DNA of 64,000 nucleotides from JACCTH01 sp963761985 (GTDB lineage Bacteria; Actinomycetota; Acidimicrobiia; Spongiisociales; ZC4RG35): contig CAVXIT010000010.1 of the NCBI GenBank assembly GCA_963761985.1, positions 1 to 64,000 of the forward strand. Reading direction: 5' to 3'. Shown in pieces: positions 31,202 to 39,773 of the stretch. Numbering within the stretch: position 1 is the stretch's first letter; each line of letters begins with the position of its first letter. A program made the translations under genes and the position numbers. Under the pieces are notes generated by a model. It did no database searches. It worked only from the letters and a program-made list of their open reading frames with translations, and was not told the origin of the DNA.

Positions 31202-31373
31202 CTCCCCCCGGAGGGGGGAGAGCCGGCGAAGCCGGGAGGGGGGCGGTCGACTGAGCCTCGAGAGGCGGTTCAGTTGCCAAGGGGTAGATCGACTGGAACA
31301 GGCTCCATGCCCTCTGGAGAAAACGCCCCCTTCCCCGAGCTGCGCTGCGGGCTACTTCCCCCTCCGGGGGAAG
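31202..31373. repeat. Composite inverted-repeat element between acyl-CoA synthetase and pyrG
   Basis: The 225-bp gap holds two C/G-rich hairpins facing each other. The left one is CTCCCCCC-GGA-GGGGGGAG (31,202-31,220) followed by CCGGC-GAA-GCCGG. The right one (31,355-31,373) is CTTCCCCC-TCC-GGGGGAAG, preceded by CCCGAGCTGCGCTGCGGG. The outer parts are imperfect inverted repeats of each other, with about 85 bp of unrelated sequence between them. This layout resembles paired REP/BIME elements or a small non-autonomous MITE. No transposase is encoded. Only one copy is seen in the window. Confidence 0.65.
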
Positions 31374-31382
31374 AAACAAGCC

Positions 31383-32978
31383 CTAGTTGATCCGCGACGT
31401 GCGGTCGCCCCAGACCTGGTCGCGGAGGACAAACTTTTGGATCTTGCCGGTCGAGGTCTTCGGCAAGGCTTCGACGATGTCGACCTCGTCGGGGGCCTTG
31501 AACTTGGCCAAGCGGCCCCGGACGTGCTCGATGATTTCTTCAGGGGTCGCGCTTGCTTCCGGTTTCAAGACCACGAAAGCCTTGGGCCGCTCCCCCCAGT
31601 GTTCGTGGGGCATGGCGATGACAGCGCATTCCATCACCGCCGGGTGACTCACAATGGCTTGCTCGACTTCGATGGTCGAGATGTTCTCGCCGCCGGAGAT
31701 GATGATGTCCTTGGCCCGGTCGCGCAGCTCGATGTATCCATCGGGGTGCCAGACAGCCAGGTCGCCGGAGTGGAACCAACCGCCACGGAACGCGTGGGCG
31801 GTCGCTTCGGGATCGTTGTAATAACTCGACATGACGTTGTTGCCCCGCATCACGACTTCCCCCATCGTTTCGCCGTCACGGGCCACGTCATTCATCTCCT
31901 CGTCGACCACGCGAATAGGGTCGGCCCCGATCATGGCCACGCCCTGGCGGGCCAGCATTCGCACCCAGCCGCTACCAGCTTCCCAATGAGATTGGACCTC
32001 ACAAACGGTGATGGGTCCGTAGGTCTCGGTCAGCCCGTAGACATGGACGACATCCATGTCGAGGGCGACCAGCTGATCGATGATGGTTGGACTCGGGGGG
32101 GCGCCGGCAGTAGTCACGGTGAAGGTCCTTCCCAGCGCCGTGGCCGATGGATGATTGGCAAGGGAGATCAGGACCGTGGGCGCGGCATTCAAATGGGTGA
32201 CCTGCTCGCTTTCGATCAGCTTCCAAACCGCTGCCGGCTCGACAGCCCGCAGGCAAACGTTGGTGCCACCGATTCCGGTGATCGCCCACGTGGTGCACCA
32301 GCCGTTGCAATGGAACATCGGCAAGGTCCAGAGATAGATCGAGTCGGGGCTGTGCCGGGAATGAAGCAGTTCGGCCAGCGCATTCAGATAGGCACCGCGG
32401 TGGGTGTACTGCACACCCTTCGGTCTCCCCGTAGTACCCGACGTGTAGTTGATCGAGATCGGCCGGTGCTCATCATCGACTCGCAGCGGCAACGGCTGCT
32501 CGGACCCTCGTTCGAGAAACGCCTCATAGGCAGTGGCACCGGCCGGCAAAGTCCCCGGACCGTCGAGGAGCACCACCATTTCTTCGATCTTGGGGTCGAA
32601 GTCGCCGAGGCCGGCAAGCACGCCGGCGTCTGCCACGAGCAGCGACGATCCGGAATGCTCGACGATGTACTCGATTTCGGCGGCTGAGAGCCTCGTGTTG
32701 ATCGCCACCAACACCGCTCCGAGCAGCGGCACCGCGAAGTGGGCGCCGAGCATCTCGGGAAGATTGGGGAGGAGAAAAGCAACTCGATCGCCCTCCCCAA
32801 TTCCACTCGCCTTGAGGGCGTTGGCCTGGCGGAAGACAGCGTCGGCGAATTGGCGGTAGGTCAGCCGCTGGTCCCCATAAACGATCGCCGTTTTCTCTGG
32901 AAAAACCGATAGCGATCTTTCGAGGAAGAGAAGCGGGGTCAGTTGTGTCACCGACGTCGCGTCGGGGGTAAAGCTCAA
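31383..32978 (-). CDS. Medium/long-chain acyl-CoA synthetase (AMP-binding)
   Basis: Activates a carboxylic acid to its acyl-CoA via an acyl-adenylate. Motifs are the P-loop INYTSGTTGRPKGVQYTHRG, AGAPPSPTIIDQ, HVYGLTETYGP (A5), HSGDLAVWHPDGYIELRDRA (A7), SGGENISTIEVEQAI (A8) and the catalytic lysine in LPKTSTGKIQKFVLR. The HCNGW motif and overall pattern resemble the AAE3/LcfB-like fatty or aryl acid ligases. It overlaps the enoyl-CoA hydratase gene by four bases, suggesting a short beta-oxidation or acid-degradation unit. Exact chain-length preference cannot be read. Confidence 0.9.
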   Translation of the reverse strand: MSFTPDATSVTQLTPLLFLERSLSVFPEKTAIVYGDQRLTYRQFADAVFRQANALKASGIGEGDRVAFLLPNLPEMLGAHFAVPLLGAVLVAINTRLSAAEIEYIVEHSGSSLLVADAGVLAGLGDFDPKIEEMVVLLDGPGTLPAGATAYEAFLERGSEQPLPLRVDDEHRPISINYTSGTTGRPKGVQYTHRGAYLNALAELLHSRHSPDSIYLWTLPMFHCNGWCTTWAITGIGGTNVCLRAVEPAAVWKLIESEQVTHLNAAPTVLISLANHPSATALGRTFTVTTAGAPPSPTIIDQLVALDMDVVHVYGLTETYGPITVCEVQSHWEAGSGWVRMLARQGVAMIGADPIRVVDEEMNDVARDGETMGEVVMRGNNVMSSYYNDPEATAHAFRGGWFHSGDLAVWHPDGYIELRDRAKDIIISGGENISTIEVEQAIVSHPAVMECAVIAMPHEHWGERPKAFVVLKPEASATPEEIIEHVRGRLAKFKAPDEVDIVEALPKTSTGKIQKFVLRDQVWGDRTSRIN

Positions 32979-33772
32979 CGGCCTCTCCAGGTCGGCGATC
33001 GCTTCTGGAGGAAGGCACCGATGCCTTCCCGGGCGTCGTCCATCTGGGCGTTGGCGACCATGACCTGCTTGGTCTGTTCATACGCCGTGTGCTGATCGAC
33101 GTCGATCTGGTCGTAGAAGGTCTTTTTGCCGAGGCCGATCACGGCCGGCGAGTAACGCAGAATGGAGTCCACCAGCTCCTTGATCGCCTGCTCGAGCTCG
33201 TCATCGGGAACTACCCGATTGACCAGCCCCCAGTCGGCCGCGGTCTGCGCATCGATCATCTCCCCGGTGAGCAACATCTGCAAAGCCCGCTTGCGCCCAA
33301 TTGCGCGACTGATTGGCACCATCGGAGTCGAGCAAAACAAGCCGATTCGCACCCCCGGAGTGGCAAATCGGGCCGATTCAGCGGCTATGGCGAGGTCGGC
33401 GGCGGCAACCAGCTGGCAACCGGCAGCAGTGGCCACTCCGTGCACTGCCGCAATCACCGGCTGGGGGATCTCAGAGATCTTCTCCATCATCACCGTGCAG
33501 CTTTCGAAGATCTTCTTCAGCTCGACCTCCTCGGCAGCCAATACCTGGGTGAGGTCATGTCCGGCGGAGAAAACCGGGCCGTTGGCTTTGATCACCACCA
33601 CCACGGTCTCCGGCGACAGGTTTTCGAGGGCGGCGATCACCGCATCCATCATTTCGAGCCCGAGGGGGTTTCTCCGCTCGGGCCGGTTCAGAGTGATTGT
33701 GGTGGTGGCGCCGTCCACGTCGATGAGCAGAGGCCCATTCATCCGAGAATTAGGCATCTGAGAATCTGTCAC
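32975..33772 (-). CDS. Enoyl-CoA hydratase/isomerase family protein
   Basis: Crotonase-fold protein of 265 residues. It shows ITLNRPERRNPLGLEMMDAV, IKANGPVFSAGHDLTQVLA (oxyanion hole, first loop), AAVHGVATAAGCQLVAAADLAIAAE, and RFATPGVRIGLFCSTPMVPI. The glutamates of classical hydratases are not both evident at the usual loop positions, so it may be a hydratase, isomerase or another crotonase (similar to ECHDC3-like proteins). It is coupled to the downstream acyl-CoA synthetase. ATG 33,751 (MNSRMN-like start further in) is an alternative start. Confidence 0.85.
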   Translation of the reverse strand: MTDSQMPNSRMNGPLLIDVDGATTTITLNRPERRNPLGLEMMDAVIAALENLSPETVVVVIKANGPVFSAGHDLTQVLAAEEVELKKIFESCTVMMEKISEIPQPVIAAVHGVATAAGCQLVAAADLAIAAESARFATPGVRIGLFCSTPMVPISRAIGRKRALQMLLTGEMIDAQTAADWGLVNRVVPDDELEQAIKELVDSILRYSPAVIGLGKKTFYDQIDVDQHTAYEQTKQVMVANAQMDDAREGIGAFLQKRSPTWRGR

Positions 33773-33802
33773 GCCAGAAAACCTATCACGAGATCGTGCT
33801 CA

Positions 33803-34615
33803 TCACCCAAGCCTGAATTTTCCTTTGAGGGTGGTGGGAAAGGAGGGGTCGCTAATGGTGAGAAAACGTGCGTCGCTGTCGCCCCGGGTGATCTCGACAA
33901 CGTCTCGCTCGGCCAGATAACCGAACTCGATCCCGTCAACGCTCACCCGCACCGGCCGGTCCGAGGAGACGGTGATCGAGATCACCGCAGTCTCCGGCAG
34001 AACGACCGTGCGGTTGAAGAGGGAGTGAGCCGCGACCGGAGTGAAGAGCAAGGCCCGGAGGGCGGGATCGACCAATGGTCCGCCGGCCGAGAAGCTGTAA
34101 GCGGTTGAGCCGGTGGGTGTTGCCGCGACCAACCCATCGGCCCGGTAGGTGAGAAACTCTTCGCCGTCGATAGTGACCGTGAGAAAAACCAGCCGCTGGC
34201 TGTGGATCTTTTCAACCACCACGTCGTTGACCCCGGCCATCGACCGGCCATCTGAGATTCGGGCGGAAACTGTCATACGCCGGCGCTCGGTCAATCGACC
34301 GGCTGTGATTGCCTCGACCACCGCCTCCACTTCCTCGGTTGCCACCTCGGCCAAGAAACCGATCGTGCCGAGGTTGAATCCGAGGACCGGAATGTCGAGG
34401 GAAATGCCTCGCCGCGCGGCCTCGAGGACCGTGCCATCACCACCAACCGCCAGCATGATCTCGGCTCCGCCCTCCCCCAAATTGCGACCGATTGTTTGGG
34501 CGGTGCTGGCATCCGCGACTAGGTGGTGTCCGGCGGCCACGAGGCGATCGACTAGGTGGCGAGCAAATTCGGCTGACGCCGGCCGGCTGGGATGAACCGT
34601 CAACCCGATCTTCAT
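33803..34615 (-). CDS. nadK: NAD kinase
   Basis: Phosphorylates NAD to NADP using ATP or polyphosphate. Features are MLAVGGDGTVLEAAR (GGDGT), GFNLGTIGFLAEV, GVNDVVVEKIHSQRLVFLTV, YRADGLVAATPTGSTAYSFSAGGPLV and a beta-sandwich end with VSVDGIEFGYL. Length 270 is normal. In many Actinobacteria nadK lies between tlyA and recN; here a short acidic ORF lies upstream and recN is absent from the window. Confidence 0.94.
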   Translation of the reverse strand: MKIGLTVHPSRPASAEFARHLVDRLVAAGHHLVADASTAQTIGRNLGEGGAEIMLAVGGDGTVLEAARRGISLDIPVLGFNLGTIGFLAEVATEEVEAVVEAITAGRLTERRRMTVSARISDGRSMAGVNDVVVEKIHSQRLVFLTVTIDGEEFLTYRADGLVAATPTGSTAYSFSAGGPLVDPALRALLFTPVAAHSLFNRTVVLPETAVISITVSSDRPVRVSVDGIEFGYLAERDVVEITRGDSDARFLTISDPSFPTTLKGKFRLG

Positions 34616-34648
34616 CTCGGCTTCACCAACAGAGAGATCGCTCGGGGC

Positions 34649-34828
34649 TCAGGATTCGTCGTCGAGTGCCTCAGCCAGTTCGTCCGCGACCTCGGCAGCC
34701 AGGTCAGGGGCGGCGGCCGGATCTAGCGATCGCAACTCGGCCAGCTTTGCCTCGATCAGATCATCCCAGTTGGGGGGATCGGCCGGGTCGGCGGAAGTCA
34801 GCGACTCGGTAGGGTGCACGTCGTTCAT
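34649..34828 (-). CDS. Small acidic hypothetical protein
   Basis: Short ORF of 59 residues starting at ATG 34,828. It is strongly acidic and Ala/Leu-rich (NWDDLIEAKLAELRSLDP, then LAAEVADELAEALDDES), with predicted helices and no membrane span. It lies 33 bp upstream of nadK in the same direction and is divergent from the rhomboid gene. I do not recognise a family. Its codon pattern is like its neighbours and no stop interrupts the frame, but its small size leaves some doubt. Confidence 0.5.
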   Translation of the reverse strand: MNDVHPTESLTSADPADPPNWDDLIEAKLAELRSLDPAAAPDLAAEVADELAEALDDES

Positions 34829-34874
34829 GAGCGACTCATTATCGCTCGTGTCGTAGGCCAAGAAAGGCAATTGC

Positions 34875-35615
34875 GTGCTTCCGATCCGCGACCTCAACCC
34901 CAGCCAGACGACCGCATTCGTCACCTGGCTGCTGATCGGGGCGTGCGTCGCGGTCTTCTTCCTGGTTAGTTCGGATGAGGTCTACTTTTTCGAAGCCGCT
35001 TCCATTCCCTGCGAAGTGACGACAGGCGAACCCCTGAGCGCGGCCGAGATCAGTGGCGGGCCTTGCAGCCGGGCCGACGAGGGCCCCGCCGCGTTCCCCG
35101 ACAAGAACCTGTGGTGGTCGATTGTCTTCTCGCTATTTCTGCACGGGGGGCTGCTTCATCTGATTTCGAACATGTGGGTGCTCCTGATCTTCGGCAACAA
35201 CGTCGAAGACGCGTTCGGTCATCTCGCCTACTTGGTCTTCTACCTGCTCGCCGGTCTCGCCGCCTCAGGTGCACACTTCCTCCTCCACCCTGACAGCACC
35301 CTCCCGGTCGTAGGCGCATCGGGGGCCATCGCCGGCGTCATGGGGGCCTACGCGATTCTCTATCCCCGCGCCCGCGTGACTGCGATCGTCCCGCCGTTCT
35401 TCTTCTGGCCATTTGCCCTGCCGGCCATGCTCTTCCTCCTGATTTGGTTCGGATCGCAGTTCCTTCTCGCCGGCGATGAGACTCTGATCGCCTGGGAGGC
35501 GCACGTGGCCGGGTTCGCCTTCGGGTTCATCGGCGCGCTGGTCCTCCGCACCCGCCTCCGCCGGCACAGCACCGTGACCGAGGTCAGCTACCCGGTGGGG
35601 CGGTTGCCCCGTTAA
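34875..35615 (+). CDS. Rhomboid-family intramembrane serine protease
   Basis: The only plus-strand gene in the long minus-strand block. It shows about six transmembrane helices: WLLIGACVAVFFLV at the start, a periplasm-side loop, FSLFLHGGLLHLISNMWVLL (with the HxxxHxxxN-type pattern), then the catalytic serine in VVGASGAIAGVMGAYAIL and the catalytic histidine in WEAHVAGFAFGFIGALVL. The GTG start at 34,875 faces the small acidic gene divergently. Its stop overlaps the convergent HAD gene stop by a few bases. Rhomboids cleave membrane-anchored substrates; the target is unknown. Confidence 0.92.
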   Translation: MLPIRDLNPSQTTAFVTWLLIGACVAVFFLVSSDEVYFFEAASIPCEVTTGEPLSAAEISGGPCSRADEGPAAFPDKNLWWSIVFSLFLHGGLLHLISNMWVLLIFGNNVEDAFGHLAYLVFYLLAGLAASGAHFLLHPDSTLPVVGASGAIAGVMGAYAILYPRARVTAIVPPFFFWPFALPAMLFLLIWFGSQFLLAGDETLIAWEAHVAGFAFGFIGALVLRTRLRRHSTVTEVSYPVGRLPR

Positions 35616-36385
35616 GAATCATTTGACCCGTTGAGGATTTGTCGTACGGCCTCGGCCAGATCTGGTGTGACCAGATCGGGTGGCGGGAAGACTGTTGTCG
35701 AGTCAGAGATGACACCGGTGAGGACCAGTACCGACTGCCACTCGGGTTCGGCGGCGGCGAGGGCGAGGTCGGTATCCGCCCGATCACCGATGACCCACAC
35801 GGGACCCGGCGATAACTTTTGTCGGAGCAGCTCACGCATCGGCGGATAGGGCTTGCCGGCGACCTCCGCCTTGCGACCGGATGCCACTTCGACCGCGGCC
35901 AGAATCGAACCTGCCCCGGGCCATAAGCCCACTTCGGCCGGATAAGTGGGGTCGTCGTTGCTGGCGATGAAGCGCGCCCCTTGGGCGGCAAGCTCGGCCG
36001 CCAAACGAAGGCGGTCATAAGTGAGCTCGACATCGAGGCCGACCACCAGGGCCTCCGCTGCCTCGGTTACTACCTCGATCGCGACTCGGTTCAACTCATC
36101 GATAACGCCTTCGCCGCCCAGGACGAACGTGGGCGGCTTGGTCTCAGCCAGGAGTAGTGCCGCCGCCTCGGCCGAACCGACGATCTGGTCGGGGTCGGCG
36201 CCAAACCCGACGATCTCGCGGATCTTGCCCGCGACCTGAACACGGGTCCGGCTCGAGTTGTTAGTGCAGAAGAGAACATTGCAGCCGGCGCTCGTGGCCA
36301 CCTCTAGAGCTTCCATCGACCCTGCGATCGGGGTCATTCCTCGATAGACGACGCCATCGAGATCGCAGATCAAGTTGATCGTCAC
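35612..36385 (-). CDS. HAD-IIA family (NagD-like) phosphatase
   Basis: Type IIA haloacid-dehalogenase phosphatase, usually active on sugar or nucleotide monophosphates. It has LICDLDGVVYRGMTPIAG (motif I DxDG), VLFCTNNSSRTRV (motif II), a large C2 cap with GLDVELTYDRLRLAAELAAQG, KPYPPMRELL (motif III region) and VWVIGDRADTDLALAAA (motif IV). Length 257. The GTG start overlaps the peptidase stop by four bases. It is convergent with the rhomboid gene. Confidence 0.9.
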   Translation of the reverse strand: MTINLICDLDGVVYRGMTPIAGSMEALEVATSAGCNVLFCTNNSSRTRVQVAGKIREIVGFGADPDQIVGSAEAAALLLAETKPPTFVLGGEGVIDELNRVAIEVVTEAAEALVVGLDVELTYDRLRLAAELAAQGARFIASNDDPTYPAEVGLWPGAGSILAAVEVASGRKAEVAGKPYPPMRELLRQKLSPGPVWVIGDRADTDLALAAAEPEWQSVLVLTGVISDSTTVFPPPDLVTPDLAEAVRQILNGSNDS

Positions 36386-37707
36386 GCCGTCAAGCGACCG
36401 AAGTGGTCGAGGACACTCCGCAGCAAATCGACCGTCATCTGGAGTGAGTTGACCGACACCCGTTCGTTGTGCCCATGGAAAAGGGCAAGGAACTCGGTGA
36501 ATGAGATCCGATCGTCGTATAGGCCGACGCCATAGGCGACGGCCCCCCGACTCCTAAAGAACCGGGCGTCGGTCGTTGCGGGAGTCGTCACTGGTTGCAG
36601 CCGATCGGAGCCGGTTTGATCGGAAAAGCCGGCGGCGATCGCTTCCCAGAGCGGGTTGTCGCGACCCGAGAAAAAAGAGGGATGATCAGCCATCGGCTCG
36701 AACTCCAGGCGATCGGCGGGCGATCCCATCAACTTGCGGAGCAGGGCATTGACCGCAGCCCGATCGGTGCCAGGAAGCGCGCGGATGTCGATCTCGGCCG
36801 TGGCGAGGTCGGGGATCATGTTGGACTTGATCCCGCCCCTCACCACGTTGGGGCTGATCGTCAGGTGCGTGATGGCATGGAAGTAACGCGCGAGGAGCGG
36901 ATCTTCGACCGCGAGATCGGAAAGGGCTTCGTCGATCTGGTCAGGGTCGGCCAGGCGATCCGCCAGGTCACGATCGAGCCCGAGCGCCTCCACCAACGAC
37001 AGCCACTCCTCGGTCATCGTCACGGGGCTTTCCGCGTCGAACAACCGGCTAATCCCGGTCACGAGCGCCTCGAGGGCATTGTCGGCCCCGAACGGTGTCG
37101 AGCCATGGCCAGGTATGCCGGTCGATTTCACCGTCGTCCAAAACGGTCCCTTCTCCCCGACTGTCACCGGGTAGAGCAAGCCCGTCGGCGAAGATAGGGC
37201 GGGATACCCAACCTCGGTGAGCACGAAAGGCGCGTCCACCAGGTCGAAACGTTCTTCGACGAGATGCCTGGCCCCCAGAAATCCGGCGGCCTCCTCGTCG
37301 GCGACCGCGGCGAGGATCAAATCGCCCGCTAACGGTGACTTCTCGCCCCGCCAATACTCTCCGAAGATCACGACCATGGCCGCCGTCAGGTTCAGCATGT
37401 CGATTGCTCCCCTTCCCCACAGAAACCCGTCCGAGATCTCGGCGGCGAAGGGGTCAATGTCCCAGCCGGCCGGATTCACCGGTACGACATCGAGATGGGG
37501 CAACAACAGGAGCGTGGGAGATTCGGGATTGGTTCCAGGGATCCGATAAATAACGGATTGCCGCCCGGGCTTAGGTTCGACAATCTCGCCCGGGGCTCCG
37601 AGGAAGTCGGCGATGGTTGCGACCGAGCGGACCTCCTGGCCGCTTTCTGGGGTGCCGTCGTTGACACATCGGTTACGGATCAACTCCGAGAGCAGCTCGA
37701 CGATCAT
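36382..37707 (-). CDS. M20/ArgE/DapE family metallohydrolase
   Basis: Di-zinc peptidase/deacylase. Metal ligands are seen in LLLPHLDVVPV (histidine, with the conserved Asp), WGRGAIDMLN (bridging aspartate), VADEEAAGFLGA (Glu base and ligand) and LFHGHNERVS near the end. A dimerisation lid lies between, including VKSTGIPGHGSTPFGADN. At 441 residues it matches carboxypeptidase-like members of M20A. The physiological substrate is unknown. Four-base overlaps on both sides place it in the same transcript as the Nudix and HAD genes. Confidence 0.9.
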   Translation of the reverse strand: MIVELLSELIRNRCVNDGTPESGQEVRSVATIADFLGAPGEIVEPKPGRQSVIYRIPGTNPESPTLLLLPHLDVVPVNPAGWDIDPFAAEISDGFLWGRGAIDMLNLTAAMVVIFGEYWRGEKSPLAGDLILAAVADEEAAGFLGARHLVEERFDLVDAPFVLTEVGYPALSSPTGLLYPVTVGEKGPFWTTVKSTGIPGHGSTPFGADNALEALVTGISRLFDAESPVTMTEEWLSLVEALGLDRDLADRLADPDQIDEALSDLAVEDPLLARYFHAITHLTISPNVVRGGIKSNMIPDLATAEIDIRALPGTDRAAVNALLRKLMGSPADRLEFEPMADHPSFFSGRDNPLWEAIAAGFSDQTGSDRLQPVTTPATTDARFFRSRGAVAYGVGLYDDRISFTEFLALFHGHNERVSVNSLQMTVDLLRSVLDHFGRLTA

Positions 37708-38135
37708 CTCAGAGTCTCAAAGAGCTCGCGCATCGTCGGGGTCAGCTCGAGCAAGAGTGCTTCTTCATGGGTGAACCAGCCCGCCTCAGTGGCATCGTCA
37801 GCCGGCACCAGGTCACCGCCCACGGCAACTGCATCGAAGTCGATTATGCAGATGTGCCACTCAGGCGGCTCCCCCGGGCCCAGGCTTTCTCCTACCCACA
37901 CCGGCTCGCCGACCTCGATCTGGAGACCCGTTTCCTCGGCGACCTCTCGGATCACGGCCGCCTGCAGCGATTCGCCCCAGGCAACCTTGCCGCCCGGGAC
38001 CGCCCACATTCCTGCCTGCGGAGCCCGACCTCGTTTGATCAATAGGAATCGATCGCCGTTCCGAACAAGGGCGCCTACCCCACAGATCGGCTGCTCAGCC
38101 AATCCAGATTCACTTTGGCCAGGCTCAGTCAGCAT
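37704..38135 (-). CDS. MutT-type Nudix hydrolase
   Basis: A complete Nudix box is present: GGKVAWGESLQAAVIREVAEE followed by TGL within the 143-residue product. The N-terminal ICGVGALVRNGDRFLLIKRGR and the WAVPGG motif match MutT/ADP-ribose-type pyrophosphatases. The start is set at ATG 38,135, which overlaps the acetyltransferase stop by 11 bases; the reading frame beyond it lacks family similarity. The substrate is probably an oxidised or modified nucleotide, not determined here. Confidence 0.88.
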   Translation of the reverse strand: MLTEPGQSESGLAEQPICGVGALVRNGDRFLLIKRGRAPQAGMWAVPGGKVAWGESLQAAVIREVAEETGLQIEVGEPVWVGESLGPGEPPEWHICIIDFDAVAVGGDLVPADDATEAGWFTHEEALLLELTPTMRELFETLR

Positions 38136-38595
38136 GATGCATAGTGATCGAGCGGGCAGCGAACCCTCCGGATTCGAAGAAGTTCTTGACCAGCCGATGG
38201 CCGGGAAGCACATGCGCATCGAATCGCACGAGCCCTCTCTTCCTCAGTTCGGCGAGGGCCAACGCCAGCATCGCCTCCCCCACTCCCACCTCGCGCGCGG
38301 GATGGTCCACAAAGACCAGCCGAATGGAACCGATCTGGAGACCGTCGGCTTGCGGCAGGATCTCTTCGATTCGCGCCAGGAGGAAACCGAACGGGATCTC
38401 GTCGACGGTGCCAACGACCAAGACCACCTCTTGATCGTCCAGAGCCTCGCGTAGGGCGTCCGCTGCGGGCTCGGGCAGGCCATCGGCCAGAGGCCACATC
38501 GGATGGAGCGCGACCATCTCGGCTTCCAGGCCGCGGTAGAGGGCTTGAAGCTCGGCGAGATCGGCTCCGGTGGCCGATCGGGCGGCGACCTCCAT
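38125..38595 (-). CDS. GNAT-family N-acetyltransferase
   Basis: Acetyl-CoA-dependent N-acetyltransferase fold, about 156 residues. It shows ARSATGADLAELQALYRGLE at the start, VLVVGTVDEIPFGFLLARIE, then the core GSIRLVFVDHPAREVGVGEA with an acetyl-CoA loop that is a degenerate form of R/Q-x-x-G-x-G/A, and VRFDAHVLPGHRLVKNFFES with the typical xNxxAxxFFxxxGF-like end (KNFFESGGFAARSI). ATG 38,595 overlaps the glycosyltransferase stop (TGATG). Substrate unknown. Confidence 0.82.
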   Translation of the reverse strand: MEVAARSATGADLAELQALYRGLEAEMVALHPMWPLADGLPEPAADALREALDDQEVVLVVGTVDEIPFGFLLARIEEILPQADGLQIGSIRLVFVDHPAREVGVGEAMLALALAELRKRGLVRFDAHVLPGHRLVKNFFESGGFAARSITMHHAD

Positions 38596-39317
38596 CAGGA
38601 GCGGCGGCCGAGCCGACGCTTGATCCCCCAAAGCGTGACGAGAAGCATTGCTTCGCGGACGATATCCGGACCCATCTTGGACGTCCCCCTGGTCCGGTCG
38701 CGAAATACGATCGGAACCTCGGCCACGGCTAGACCCGAGTCGATCGCCATCATCGCCATCTCCACCTGAAAGCTGTAGCCGGAAGCCTTCGCCCGGGCAT
38801 AAGGCAGGGCCGCCAGCGACGATGCTTTCCAAGCCCGGAAGCCTCCGGTGACATCTCGCACCGGGATACCGAGCATCGCCCGGGCATAGATGTTGCCGCC
38901 TTTGGAAAGGAGGCGCCGCTGCCACGGCCAATCCGGTGTCCCGCCACCGGGCACATAACGCGACCCGCTGGCCATGTCGGCCCCGGCCTCGACGGAATGA
39001 ACCAGCCGGGGGACGTCCTCGGGGTTGTGGCTGAAGTCACAATCCATCTGCACGACCACTTCGGCGCCGAGGTCCAGCGCCCGGGCGAAGCCTTCGGCAT
39101 AAGCCGGACCGAGTCCCAGCTTCGCCGGTCGATGAATCACGCTGAGTCCGGGCGCCGCAGCGGCGAGCTCGTCGGCAGCTGCCCCGGTTCCATCCGGCGA
39201 GTTGTCGTCGACTACAACCAGCCGGTAGCCGTGGAAGAGAATGGCCGCTGCGAGATGGCCGAGATTGGTGACCTCGTTGTAGGTCGGGACAACAACAACT
39301 ACCTGCTCAGGATGCAC
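38595..39317 (-). CDS. Polyprenol-phosphate mannosyltransferase-like family 2 glycosyltransferase
   Basis: GT2 enzyme similar to dolichol/polyprenol-phosphate mannose synthase (Ppm1/DPM1). It shows VVVVPTYNEVTNLGHLAAAI, LVVVDDNSPDGTGAAADELA, KLGLGPAYAEGFARALDLGA, the metal site QMDCDFSHNPEDVPRLV, GSRYVPGGGTPDW and the C-terminal FRDRTRGTSKMGPDI. There is no long membrane domain, so it acts as a peripheral enzyme at the membrane. It would make the lipid-linked sugar for lipoglycan or protein glycosylation. It overlaps the DUF4193 gene stop by 11 bases. Confidence 0.9.
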   Translation of the reverse strand: MHPEQVVVVVPTYNEVTNLGHLAAAILFHGYRLVVVDDNSPDGTGAAADELAAAAPGLSVIHRPAKLGLGPAYAEGFARALDLGAEVVVQMDCDFSHNPEDVPRLVHSVEAGADMASGSRYVPGGGTPDWPWQRRLLSKGGNIYARAMLGIPVRDVTGGFRAWKASSLAALPYARAKASGYSFQVEMAMMAIDSGLAVAEVPIVFRDRTRGTSKMGPDIVREAMLLVTLWGIKRRLGRRS

Positions 39318-39753
39318 AATCCCGGCAGATCATCTTGCGGCGATTGGCGAGCTGGCTGCTCCGCTTGACCAGGAAACAGGACTGGCACACAAATTCGTCC
39401 TCCCTGACCGCATGAGCATCAATGTCCATCGTGAGCTCTTCACGTCGAATTGCCCTGAGCTCAGCCACCTCATCGACCAGGATCGTCTCGGAGACCTCAT
39501 CCTCGAGCAAGGCGAGTTCCTCCGCCTCGAGGTCGTCGAGCGTCTCGTCGACCTCTCCCTCCTCCTCCTCGCTATCGAGATCCTCAACCTCTTCATCATC
39601 GAGCTCGTCGGCTTCGACCTCCTCGATCACTTCCTCGTCGATCTCGGCGTCTTCGTCCAGCTCGATTTCTTCGTCCGACTCCGGCTCCTCGGCTTCCTCG
39701 AAGGGAGCCTCGTCGTCGACCTCGATCGTCTCAGTTGTTTTCTTGCGTGCCAC
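39307..39753 (-). CDS. DUF4193-type zinc-ribbon protein with hyperacidic N-terminus
   Basis: About 148 residues from GTG 39,753. Residues 10-90 are almost wholly Glu/Asp with Leu/Ile/Val (EEAEEPESDEEIELDEDAE and similar). The C-terminus is a compact zinc ribbon: EFVCQSCFLVKRSSQLANRR then MICRDCAS, the actinobacterial DUF4193 signature. Function is unknown; the family is nearly universal in Actinobacteria. The acidic arm is longer here than in the versions I know. It resembles an RNA-polymerase- or nucleic-acid-mimic arm, but that is inference. Confidence 0.82.
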   Translation of the reverse strand: MARKKTTETIEVDDEAPFEEAEEPESDEEIELDEDAEIDEEVIEEVEADELDDEEVEDLDSEEEEGEVDETLDDLEAEELALLEDEVSETILVDEVAELRAIRREELTMDIDAHAVREDEFVCQSCFLVKRSSQLANRRKMICRDCAS

Positions 39754-39773
39754 GAGCAACCCCCGTTGAGAGC

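Noticed and set aside
29517..31379. pyrG reading frame extended upstream to 31,379
   Set aside because: The extra 74 residues run through the palindromic repeat element and lack any similarity to CTP synthase, which starts at TKYVFVTGG. GTG 31,157 is the proper start.
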